Part shown: positions 37,548 to 49,700 of the stretch, piece after piece
Layout: each line of letters opens with the position of its first letter
Position numbering within the stretch: position 1 is the first letter of the stretch
Assembly (NCBI GenBank): GCA_003991915.1
Contig: RQTK01000175.1
Span: 565,520-629,519 of the forward strand
DNA: 64,000 nucleotides
From: Elysia chlorotica
Taxonomy: Eukaryota; Mollusca; Gastropoda; Plakobranchidae
Direction: 5' to 3'
The notes under the pieces: model-generated
What the model saw: the letters and a program-made list of their open reading frames with translations, nothing else
Told to the model about the DNA's origin: nothing
The model's database searches: none
Made by a program: the position numbers and the translations under genes

Positions 37548-37760
37548 CGTACTCCTACCTCAGATTAATCATTAAATTAATGCAAGCACAAAAGGACCAC
37601 ACTCTAGATAAAAGTTACCCCTTTCGAGCCATCCCATTGTTTGCATGTGGGTGCAACATGCACTTCCCTATGCACCGACCACAAGCACCAGCGACACAGT
37701 CCGGTCATAGACCACAGAAATATGAAGCACCGTGACTGGTTATTCAGTGAAACGAGATCG
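37548..37760 (-). repeat. Dispersed repeat copy 2 (partner at 22.9-23.1 kb)
   Basis: Read on the minus strand it matches the block at 22900-23110: CTGTGGTCTATGACC, GCTGGTGCTTGTGG, CACCCACATGCAA, GAGTGTGGTCCTTTT and ATCTGAGGTAGG in the same order. Confidence 0.75.
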
Positions 37761-39109
37761 CTACCCAAGACACTCGCCTTAGTCGTATTTGTAATAGTTA
37801 TAATCGCAACATTCACCAATGCACCGTTTTCCCCTGTTAATGACACATCAAATAGATCTAGTAGTTGCGCTATTGAAAACCAGGAAAAGAAAATAGTTTT
37901 ACCTGGACGCCCATAAGAAAATGTAATCATCAATACATTTAAATGACTAACATAACTAATACTAGTCTAATAGTATCATAAGGGTAATTTTAACATCGAT
38001 AGCCGGCAAGTAGTCTTGTGAAATCTCTATAGACCATCCATGGATTTGTAATGAAAATTTAGAATCTGTACATTAACTTAGTCATCATAAAGTAAATTAA
38101 TTGAACCGAAGTTCACCTTTGGGCTTAGAAGTTAGATTTAATGTAGAGAGGCAGTGGTGCTTGGGGTTATGGCTGAAGACTTTAAGTTCATGTTGGGTCA
38201 ACGGCAAATGTCCAATTTCTAGCCTGACCACACTTGCATAGCATCATCGATCTATGCGTAACAGTTCAGAATTTTTAATTTGACCTGAGAAAATTAAAAC
38301 TTATTCGGGTGAGATCTAAGCGTTATTTACTGGGACCTACTTGGGTGATTAACATAGCCTTGCATCATTGTGGATGTCTAGTTTACCTTGTTTCAGTACT
38401 AGACCTAGTACAAGCAACCGTGGTCTCTTAATATCTTATTTCTCTAAGAAAAATCACTAGATGGTCCTATCTAACCCATTTATATCTTGCAGGGCGACAG
38501 TAAATTAGATTACAAAGATGAACTGATGGTGGACAGAGAGAGAGGGATCAAAAGGCATAGCCTATCAAACATGAAGCGGCTTGCTAAAGACGAAATGCGC
38601 ACTGTATACAAGAGCAAGTGCCCAACAGTTATAATTTGGCTGTCAATGCAAGTCGGATCATTACTCTATAAGCTGCATGACTGTAGTTCTACTTTCTACA
38701 TAAGACTTTATAGCCCAACATAGGTCCACTAAAACGATTGCTTTACATTTGATCTTAACATTTGATTACTGCGATTTCATAGGCACACAATATAATTTTG
38801 GGATAGCAGTGAAGTCAATATATAGCCTATACGTCGGTTATGGAGATATCACTTACAGTCGCAATCTTAAATGATAAAATTACACGGTTGAAAAAATCTA
38901 CTCAAAATTCTTAGACTCAAACTGCACGTTAACCCTACGGGTTTGATCTAGTTTAGCTTGGCCTTGGTAGAATCAGCTACAGTAGCCTATGCTGAAAAGA
39001 CACCCGCCTATACTTTTTCAATAAGCATATTATATGAATTATTCGGAGTAGTATTCAGGATAATCTGAAAAGAGTAATTGGGATTATTATCAGGATACGC
39101 AGTAGAGTA

Positions 39110-39590
39110 ATAGATCTAGATCTATTTTGAATTTATAACCATTGAAGCTCAGTTCAAGCATGATTTTTAAAGCAGATGATATTAGCTAGATTCTACGTTA
39201 GTGTCTGGCGCTCATTCATGGTGCTAAAGACAGCTCTAGACAACTGTACAGTGTAATAAAACTGACTCAATAGGGCCTGTGTCTAATCTAGATCTAGATC
39301 TGGATTGATCTTACCTCTAAGCTTAGAAGTTAGATCTAGATCTAGGTCTAGTTTCTAGATCCAGATTATTCTAGATCTAGATCTAATCTAGATTTATATC
39401 TTGATCCATTTTCAGCTGAAGACTCATAATTAATTTGGACTCTTTTAATTTAAATCTAGATCTAGATCTAGATCTACACCTAGGCTATACATTCTTAATT
39501 AGATTATTTATTCTGCACATGTACCCGAGAAAGAAAACTTTTTACAATTTTTTAGCTAGATCTATCTAGATCTAGATCTAGATCTAGACA
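39110..39590. repeat. TAGATC-rich repeat blocks
   Basis: Several runs of the hexamer TAGATC (for example near 39287-39300, 39325-39355, 39370-39385, 39455-39475 and 39555-39588), interspersed with other sequence. The unit is its own reverse complement in rotation, so each run can form hairpins. Smaller patches occur at 13575-13630, 32830-32840, 35770-35780 and 43035-43045. Confidence 0.85.
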
Positions 39591-39696
39591 AAAAATATTT
39601 ATAATGATAATAATCATCATGTTACAATGCCGTCGTTTACTGAATCTATTGGTCAAATTTATCAGATATTTAGAACACTAAATAGTTAATACTTAC

Positions 39697-39930
39697 AGCT
39701 CACGCCTTGGGAAGTACTCTTGTTTTAACAAACGATCACGTGAATCAGCCTGTATTATTTTGTACCGATAGCCTGACTCACGATTTCTAATCCAGTCTTG
39801 TCAAGGCTATGGCCGTTGCAAGGACTTGAGGGAAGGGAAAATAGATTGTTGAACGGGGAAGTCAACATCGTCATATGATTTGATCACGTGGTCTAGTCTA
39901 TGTTACCGGAATCAGTTTTTTTTTTTTTTT
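39697..39930 (-). promoter_or_regulatory. Putative LAMP promoter and non-coding first exon with two CACGTG boxes
   Basis: A strong minus-strand donor GCT|GTAAGTATT lies at 39697/39696. It could splice to the acceptor directly before the LAMP start codon at 34868. Behind it lie TCACGTGA (39736-39743) and a second CACGTG (39885-39890). TCACGTGA is the core of the CLEAR element bound by TFEB/MiT factors in lysosomal genes (established knowledge). The link to LAMP is inferred from position and orientation. Confidence 0.5.
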
Positions 39931-42003
39931 TAAGTGTGAAGGTGATGCTCAGAAATGGTTCGTCTGACTACTTCATGTTCCCCTCTTCGTGCAAAACTTA
40001 TTGAAAACAAATGTTGCATCCATTAAAACCCCCAACATCTAAACCTTTTATGTTTCTTAAAATTCAAATTGCATTTTTTATTATTCATTTGTATTTATAA
40101 TGACGGATCCCGTTTAGTTGAATTTCATTAAAATGCTATACCTAACAAAAAAAAAGGCAGCAGGATGCAAGTTTAGTGAGCTGATGATCACGAACGTTTA
40201 AGTTATTTTTTACAAACAAATGTCAAACGACATTGATTTTTAAAACATGGATTGTAAGAAGAATTAGACTTACTTTATTTACATGAAAAGATAAAAATCC
40301 ATCTCGATATATTATATCTCAGTAGCTATCTGGTCTAAATTTCATGAATTTCTAAATTTAGCTTGACTATAGATAACAGATGTAGGGCACATAGGTGATT
40401 AAGACTGAATATAAATTTTAGACGTGAAAATCGTTTAAGTTTTAAACATTTTAAAAGCAACAATAAGGAAAGTCTAAAAATTAATTATTGGTAGCTGTTT
40501 TAGTGTGTAGGCCTACCTACGGTATGTTTGTGATTGTTCAAATTGAGACCATTAGCCAGTTCTGAATGTAAACAATTTAATCATTTCACAACATTTTTAT
40601 ATCGTGTGTTAAATGGTGCTCTGCCATTTATTGTAATAAAGACTCCATCTGTTTTTCTGTTCTTTTCCATTTGAAACAGAAAAGAAATTAAATGGTAAGA
40701 GAAGATTGATTTCCCTAAAAAAAACAAAAAAAAAAAACAAAAAAAAACAGGATTGTTTTTATTGATAAAAATCTAAATCTGAATATTTAGACAGGACTCT
40801 TCAATGGCTAAATAATAAAACAGTGTTACTTGTTCTCTCCAATTCTAGATACACCCCCCCCCCCTTTCCAAACACTCTCACAAAAAACAGCAAAAAGGCA
40901 AAACAAAACAAAACTCACACTTATTTAAAATGTGGCTATTTGCATAAACAGTTTTTTTTTGGAACAATAGATGAGTTGTAAAACCTATTATTGTTTTATG
41001 CAATTATATAATAGTTGATATAAGATATTTTAAAGGTTTACAACAGAGTATCTGCGATCATCCCAATCAAAATATGGTTAAAGAAGCGTCTTGTGCATTT
41101 CTTTGAGATTTCCCATCTACTGATCGGGCTACTTTGGTCCCATTAATTTTCATTTGCATGGTTTAGCATATAGTTGATTTTTCTGATTTTGATTTGAGAA
41201 AAAAAAAAAACCCCAGAAACTTCAGAATTTGTTCACAAGGTGTAAAAAATGAAATGTCAATACAAGGAGAGTCGATTTAGAGAAGACACTCAAAGAATTA
41301 AATAGAAGCAATGTACGTAGTGTACGCTGCACACTCTGGGGAATCCTGCGTCAGTTAAACAGCATTATTGTGCTATCCCCAGACTTTTCGATATTACTAA
41401 TCTGCAAAACTTTCACCAAGGTGCATTCAGACCACAATTTTCTATCTCACTCCTGAATTTGCGATGGAAACTTCAACAGAATTTTGTTGCCAATTCCGTT
41501 AGGGTTTCTTCCTTGTCTGAAAATTTTTAGGAGAGCGATTCAACATTATTAGTGAATATCAGAATCGGATTACAGAAAAAAAAGCTAAACCATTCCCTTG
41601 CAGTTCTTGTTACAGGTAACGAACATTTTTTTTTAAAGATTCGACCCCATCATTTGATTAAAACATGTAGCCTACCAGAAACATGGAGTGCATGGAAAGA
41701 ATGTCGTAAATGCTAAAAAACAAAAAAAAACAAACATTCAACAACAAATATAGACTATTCCAAGTTTTTCCCAATTACTATTAAGCGGTACATGTACTGC
41801 ACTCATTGATTAAAAAAATGTTGTTTTTTTATTTTCATTTCTTGCTAAGTTTTTACTCCTAATTTATTGTTCATGCGGCTTTAAACTATTAAGGGTCATT
41901 GTGTAAATAAATAGACATGAAAAGGTTGATTAAACAAAAGAATACACTCAATTGAAAAAGATGCATGGTTGAAGAAACGCGGCCTGCAACCACCGTAGTA
42001 CCC

Positions 42004-42152
42004 CCCTCTGGTTTGATTATTGTTTTTGCCCATCAAAAAATTACGAAATATCTAGTACTAGATAAAAAAAAACGCCGTAGTACCAGAATATCTATAGTCT
42101 CTGGTTTGATTATTGCTTTTGCCCATCAATTAATTACGAAATATCTACTAGA
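42004..42152. repeat. Local duplication of about 52 bp, about 93-bp period
   Basis: CTCTGGTTTGATTATTG followed by TTTTGCCCATCAA and ATTACGAAATATCTA occurs at about 42006 and again at about 42099, with a short spacer. Confidence 0.8.
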
Positions 42153-43530
42153 TGGACCTTTAAATTTTGGTTTAGTTTTAGTGGGTTTTATCCCAAGATC
42201 GAGAATACCATATTATAATTATTAGAGTAATTGCTCTTGCATTGTTGCCATGACACGCTATGTATAAAAATGGAGTCTTGTTTTACCTTCACTTTAGACG
42301 AACTTCGGAATAAATAAAGTAAATCATTGATACGCATGGTGAAGTTGAAGTGTTAGAGCTAATTACTTTACGATCTGATAATTGGGTTTATGATGTTTAG
42401 ATGCGTGCAAAGATATAATATTCTATGTATATCTAGAATAGACTATAATATACTAGAACTGATAATATGCGATATATGGACACTACTTAAGCTTTGCGGC
42501 CCCTTCCCTGTGGGCGATCATATGGATGGGTAGGGGGTATTTAATAACAGATACTGTGTGTTTTAATCAAGTAGACGCAGCATTGATTAAATAAACCAAT
42601 TTATAAAAAAGTCTTATTCAGATACTTCACAAAACATTCTGGTTCTTAGAAGTATTATAGTTATAGAATAGCTTCCCTTACAGTACACATTTTTTTTATA
42701 GTCATGACAAATAATTTTGACGTGGACTTTTTATCAAATCAATTTTTATTACTCCAATAAAAAGCATAGAAAATCATGTAATCATGTTTTTAACTGTTAT
42801 GAAAGAGCCCATTACATATCACAATGTGCATGCAAACATAAATTATATATAATCAAACATTTCATGACAATAACAACTAACAAAGGTATTTTTTTCCAAT
42901 AAATTATTACTGTATGTTGTGAATTAAACAAATCCATCCAGTTGGTTTGCCCATCCGCCATATAATTGCCCACTGGTTAGAGACCGCAATACTTACGTAG
43001 TGACGGTTTGTGGGTATTTAGTTCACTTTTTATAGATCTAGATTACACTAAGTAGATCAAGTCAAGGCCTTCAATTATTATCTTAATATTTTTAATGATT
43101 TTGGGGCTTGTATTGAATTGCAATCCCTGTTGCCATTGTTTCATGGACATTCAAAACTACAAGAATCTAGGCTAATGCTTATCGATAGCACTATTCATTT
43201 GGGAGATGATAAAAAAATAATTTGCATGGATCTTAAGGTGGAAATTTTAAACTATCCAATTCCTTCAGAAAAGAAAGTTTCAAGAAGTTTGAGACAGCAA
43301 TTATATTGCCAGACAGATCACAAAAATGAGGCTATTCTTTTTTTAATGTGGACCATACAAAAATAATCGCACTTTACAACTATTTATTCTAATTTTACAT
43401 CTCTCATTAGTGATTTAGTTGTTGCACATTTCATTCACTTCAATTGATTCATTCACTCATTTCATCGTTATTTGTATCAGGATTTTGGTGTGATACCTGA
43501 TGAAGTGACTTAGCCAAGAGCAACCAAACA

Positions 43531-43738
43531 ATGGCTGGTGAAGGGATGCAGAGACTAAACACTGCATCCTCTTTCCAGGGGGATGGAGATCCTCAATTAA
43601 TCAAAGTGAAATACAGAACTGGAGCCAAGTTTGAGGGCAAGGTTGTTGATCACAAGAAGAGTGGTCGCGGCTTATTCATATGGCCAAATGGATCAAAATA
43701 TGATGGCGACTTCTCAGATAATTTACGTCATGGTAAAG
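43531..43738 (+). CDS. ANKMY1: ANKMY1 exon 1
   Basis: 69 codons plus one base, donor G|GTAAGG. The first MORN unit is [21 protein letters not shown] and a second begins with KYDGDF. A possible 5'UTR acceptor TTTGTATCAG lies about 50 bases upstream of the ATG. Confidence 0.9.
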
Positions 43739-46700
43739 GTAAGGAATATCTTGATTCAAAAAAAAATTAAAATAGTAAGGCAATGAGGTGTCTAAAAGTT
43801 TTTCTTAAATATGTTAGATTTCAACCGTAAAGAATAAGGCTTAAAAAAGATATTTTTCCTTTTTCGAACTGAAAATATGATTCTATTAAAAGAATTTTTA
43901 TCAATTCAAACACAGTTTATTCTCTTTGAACGAAAAAATGAAAATTTTGTAAATTTACACCTTTAAAAAAAAATGTTATGAAATACATCTTCTTTGTTTC
44001 TATGTGACCCATCGATGATTCTAAATGCTTTTACTTTATTTAAGTCTTCGATACCAACATTTGTGATATTACATTCATGTCTTATTGATGATGTCTTTTA
44101 ATCAACGTCACTTCTTTAGGTATGCAAGTGTGGAGTGATGGAAGTTCTTACACAGGGGATTTTGTAAATGATCTTCGTCATGGAGAGGGTAACATTCTGT
44201 GGTCGAATGGAGAGGTAAGGAAGGTCAATATAGTCAGGACTTTGAATTGAAAGTAAGATGTTTAGCAAATTAAATTGGTAAAATGAAGATTTAGAGATAA
44301 AAGCATACAATAAAACAAGGATATAGATGAATAAGCAAAAAACATCTATCCGAAAAAAAGAGGATGTAGAACAGAAAAATGGTTGCCTCAGAGATAGATA
44401 GAACATACCATCAAATTGAAAGGAAAAAAGAGTACTGCTTTTACTCTATGGAAAGTATGTTGAAAATAAATCAGAATTATTCAATACTGAGACAGAGGAA
44501 GGAAGATCCTTTTTTGTGTGTGTCAGATTTAGCTGCAATGAGAATCATGATGTTGTTGAACTTTCGGCAATATTGTTTTAGGAATCATATGTGCATTAAT
44601 TTGTACCAAACTCTAAGTTTAACATGGTAATGGACATTACAAGCATAATTAGATAGAGTGATTTGAAAGTTGCTGTTTTCTCTTTAATTCTTTACAGATT
44701 AATAAAAAATTTTTGTTTTGTTTTATTTTTCATTTTTTTTGTCCGAATCACAGACTTACGAAGGCACTTTCTTCAAAGACCGTCGCCATGGATTTGGACT
44801 CTACACCTGGCCAGATGGCTCCTCCTACAGAGGCACATTTTACATGGACAGGAAGGAGGGTTATGGAAAATTCACCTTCGCTAATGGAGACATATTTCAG
44901 GTGAACGATAATATTCTTCTAGACCTGATTAAAAAAAAAATTAATATATGCCTGCTTAACGTATGTACCTGTATTTTGTTTAAGCTCTAAAGCATGAATT
45001 TTATCCTTTTTCTGCAACAAACAATTTGTTTTAAATTAACAAAACGACTTTTTACAATAATATGTAATAATTTGTCTTTTCAAAACAGTTTTGTAATTTC
45101 ATTTTGTCTCATGTTTCAACAGGGCTTGTACAGAGAAGATGAGAGGGAGGGCCCCGGGATTGTGACATACAAAGGGCTAGATCAGCAAGATGTTGGACTC
45201 TGGAGAGGAGAGAAGCTCATCAAGCTCTGCTCCAGTAGTGCCAGTGCCTTCAGCATCACTTCTCACCCAGAGTTTGATTATAAGTGAGCCTTGCAACAGT
45301 TATCAATTTAATCAACTGTTATTAATTTTGCTGGTTTCAGTCATGCCCTTAAAAATCAGCAAAAAAAATATCAAAGTGAAGCATAGGATCGTTGAAAGCC
45401 ATAATATGAATAAAATAATAGATGGGGAAACTTGAAAGGTATTGCAGAGGGCTTGAGACAAATTTTGTCTTAAAAATTGAAAAAAAATTCCACTTAATTA
45501 TGTAAGAAAGTAACATATTAACAAAACAATAGGAAAGCTAAGCTTATGTGTTTATTAAAGATTAGAAGAGATAGGAAACTCAATGGTCTGTTTTGTATTT
45601 TTAAAATTTAAAATAATAAAAGGAAATGTAAAATCACATATAATTCATATAAACGGTCCCTAATCAATGGCACATACAATATTAGTGTAGGGCCTATCAT
45701 GATACTCGTATAAGAGGAATTTTCTTTTACCTTAAATCAAAAGGTTTTGGTAGAACAATTTAAAACTTTCTAAAAATACTTCCTGTGTTTGTATTTCCTG
45801 GATATATTCTCTGTATTCTTATCACAAATATTCTAGTATGCTATGTATTGAAACATATCTTTTTTCGTATTTGACTGAACATTTAATCAGTCAGTCAGTC
45901 AGAGTTACTTCTATCTCTAGAGGTTGGATGCCATGGTCTTCCATATTTCTCATTCAAGGGCAATCTCGCAGCACTTGTTGATTTTGGTTCTAGTTGAGTT
46001 CTCCACATTCTTGATCCAACTTATCCGCCTTCTTCCTCTAACTCTCATGCTTCTTGAACATTTAATAGGAGAGAAAAATCACAAACAGTGTTTAAAAACT
46101 TGATAAAAAAAAATGATAATCTTACTTTTTCTCAAATTTAAAACAGGGCAGAGGAGCATGTGATTTACCTGGAAGACTTGGACTCCTCAGGGAAACCTTT
46201 ATTACCCAAGTCAGACACAAGTACAGGTAACCCAGGTGAGGGAGATCCAGCTAGTTCCCAGCTTGCACCTGTTAAAAACGTCCTTCATCCCCCGGAGGCT
46301 CTGGATTACCCTCCCAGCCCAGACCTGACCCAGAAGATCAATGAGCTCTACAGCGAGGCACTCGACCCTCGCAGCCTGGCCGTGGACAAGTTGACCTTTG
46401 ACACAGAGTTCTTCAGAGGACTGGAAGAACGTGCGGCTGCTGCTGCTTCCATGAAGAAATCGCCAAAACAATCGAAACCTCCTAGCAATACTCTCAGTGC
46501 CACAACTGTCTCCGCACAGCAAGATTCAAACTCCAACCCTCAAAACACTACAAAGACAGCCGTGTGGAACGCCACCCCAGCCATGGTCTCTCTTCAAAAA
46601 CACACACTCAGACACAGTGTCGGCAAATTCAGATTAGACTTTGACATTGATGCAGTGATTAGGCTGGACAGGTCAAAATTCAAGGCCAAAGGTCCTTTGG

Positions 46701-49700
46701 AGAAGCAGTCGGAGGAGCTCATCGAGGCAGCGGGTTCAGGGGACGTAACTAAAGTGGAGACGCTGCTTAGCTCAGGCTCAGTCCACCCGGATGTGGCTGA
46801 CTGTAGAGGACACACGGCGCTCATCGGTGCATCGGTAGTATTTTTGTTTGTTTGTTAATTTTTTCATTTGTTTATTTGTTTGTTGCTCAGTGTCTAACGT
46901 CAGCACTATTTAGGCTATATTATGGACAGGTTCCAAGACTAATGTCTGACAATTTAATATGCTACCACAAAGAGACAGTGTAGGGATACCATGACTCCTG
47001 TCTCAGCCGGTCACATAATACTGAAACTGATCCAACCAGTTTTTTTGTCCCATGATAGGTTTCAAACCAGGGTCCTCCTGATTGAGACAGTAACGCTCTA
47101 CTACTTGAGCCAATTCAACGTAAGTGGTGTCGGAGATAGTGGACTCAATTCATTGGGGTTGGAACTGGGTTCTATGCACTTCATGTACTGTAATTGATGT
47201 TGAAGATCTACCCATCCATCAAGTGCTTTGCTTTGATGGGTTAACAATCATGCCCCTCCACACTTCCAGATTTTTTGCTACTTTCAATGTCTCCATCATT
47301 TTTTTTGAGGAACTACATTTAAGCTGCCCATAGTTTTTTCTGTGTTTATTTTGAGATTGTCCAAGCCAGGCATACATACATAAGCATGGGTTCAATATAG
47401 CTTTGAAGAACTCTTTTTATTATCTGCATGGAGATACACTTGTTTGTTGAGACTGCTTTTATTTCCTGAAAACTTATCCGGAAACCCAGATTTGTCTTGC
47501 TATTCTTGATTATATTTCAGAATTATTCCTCCCATTGCTTGATATTACAGTTCTGAAGTATATGATTTGGTCAAGCTGTTTGATTTTAGTTACTTTGATA
47601 GAGATATTTGTCCAGGGGATTCATTTTTTCCGACTGATGACTATTCCTTTTTACTGTGTAATTCCAGTCTTTTCTTCTTGCTCTCTTCTTCAACAATGTC
47701 CACTAGCCATTGCGAGTCTCACTATTTTCTTCAACAAGTCTAGTGTCATTGGCATGTATGAAGTATCAAACTGTTTATGTTGTGTCATCCTACTTCAATT
47801 CCTTGAAATTGTTCCAATTCTTTATTGAAGGAGAAAAGGTTTGTGGATTGTACACAGCTCTGTCTGACACTCTCTATATGACTTGAAACTATGAGTTGAT
47901 TTCATTGTTCACGTGCATCACTGCTGTTTGTTCCCCTTACATAATTTTAATCACCTGTAAGTCTTTCCTGTCTACCTTCGACTGTGTTAGTTTATCTCAT
48001 CATGGCACTCTGTCGAATGCGTTTGTGTAACCTTCACAGCATGATGATTCTGAAATAAAAACATCTTGTTGATATTACACATAAGACTTTCAGTACAATG
48101 CAGTTGCTCCTGGTTTCTTTGGTAATGCTTTAAATATTGGTTTTGAAATATCTGTTGGAATATGTTCTGTTTTTATATATTTTGTTGAACTATGTTGTGA
48201 CCTCTTCAATTTCATAGTTATCAAATGCTTCTATTATCTTAATCGATTTTTTGTCTGGGCATGTTGCTTTAACTTCCTTCAGCTTTCATGTCCCTAATCT
48301 TACCTCAAATTTTTAATTTGTCTTTATAACATTGTGACCCTTCTGTGGTCTTCAAGAAGTGTGCTTGTATATTTTACTAATCTTTCTAAAATGTTCTCCT
48401 TTTTCACAAATTTGTCATTGTTCTTTGACTTTAATCAACCTTGGATGAGTACATTTTCTTTCCTTTGATCTCTTCAATGTATTTGTACATCATCTCCGAT
48501 AACTTGTGATCAAATTCTCTGCTTTTTTTATTTATCTTCTTCTCTTTATCCTCATCCCATCTTTTTTTCTGAATTTCTGTGTGAAATGTTTCAAATATTT
48601 TTTGTCACCTTTTACCTGCCTTCTTCTGTCCGTCAGTTCCAATATATCTTCAGTCATCCTCTTTTTTTTTTCAACTTTTGGTATTTATTCCTCTGAGGCT
48701 TTTGTTTAGCTACCTTCATATTTTTCCATTGCTGCTCCAATTTTCCTGGTTCTCCTAAAATATCAAATTTATTTCGGACTGTCATACAGTACAGCTCTTG
48801 AATCATCAATAGAGCCAAGTCAAATTTGATGTATTGGCACCGCTACCAGTTTTCTTGAGATCCCGTCTAAATTTTGAAAAGACTGGAACAGGGTCACTAT
48901 TACTGTCAGCACTTGGACAGAATTTGCTGAGAGAGGTGCATTTTTGAATGTCTTCCTGACTAAGATGTAATCTATTTGGTTTTTGAATTTATTTTCCTCT
49001 TGGCGGCTGTTTAAACCAAGTACATGTATTACCAGTCACACTATCGTTTTCTTGACACCATTCTCATTTATTTTTCTTTGCGATCATTTATTATACCAAG
49101 TTTATGATGCTCACTATGTTTTTTACTCTTGCCTTATGTGACTCTTCATAAAACATTTCTATGCTTTCATTTATGCTTGCTTATATTGGTGCTTATAATT
49201 TGAATAATTTTGAGGTCTAAAGGTTTTCCTTTAATCTTTCATAGCAGATAGTGGATAGGAGGCTATCCTTTTATCGTCCTTCCAATCTCTGAATCCATCA
49301 TGATTGCAATACCTTTCTCTAGCCCTGTGTCCAAAGTGTATTGCATCTTACTTTACTCATACCTTAAGTGTTGATGTGCAGTCTATTCATTTCTTACTTC
49401 TAGCAAAATTAAAAAATATTTCTACACGAATAAAAAGTGTGCATAATACATGTTATTTGGGAAAACTAGAAATATCAATGAAAAGCTTAAAAAAAGATAT
49501 TTATAATAAAATAAAGACATCCAATTGGCATTGGAGGGATGAAAGACTTCATTAATATGCTTTACAAAATTTTGTAACTTCAGAAAGCGTAATAAGGATC
49601 CGCTCTATACTTGGCTCTCAAACTAATTTTTTTCAACTAACTGCATTCAAGATTCCAATGGACAGAGATAAAGTAATTATTGGGACAAAGATTATATTCT

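Larger units (their letters stand above)
34869..43530. other. 8.7-kb non-coding interval between head-to-head LAMP and ANKMY1
   Basis: No coding exon is supported. Its contents are a 149-bp tandem duplication (35146-35443), an inverted-repeat element (35925-36110), a dispersed repeat (37548-37760), TAGATC-rich blocks (39110-39590), a probable LAMP first exon and promoter (39697-39930) and a duplicated block at 42004-42152. Open frames of 60-90 codons here have no recognisable features. Confidence 0.6.

Noticed and set aside
38487..38723. 78-codon plus-strand frame beginning MQGDSKLDYKDELMVD
   Set aside because: It has a mildly protein-like charge pattern but no family match, no splice partner and AT-rich surroundings. 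Not enough to call.
43118..43366. 82-codon plus-strand frame before ANKMY1
   Set aside because: No domain, no splice link in phase to ANKMY1 exon 1, and an in-frame stop separates it from the ANKMY1 ATG.
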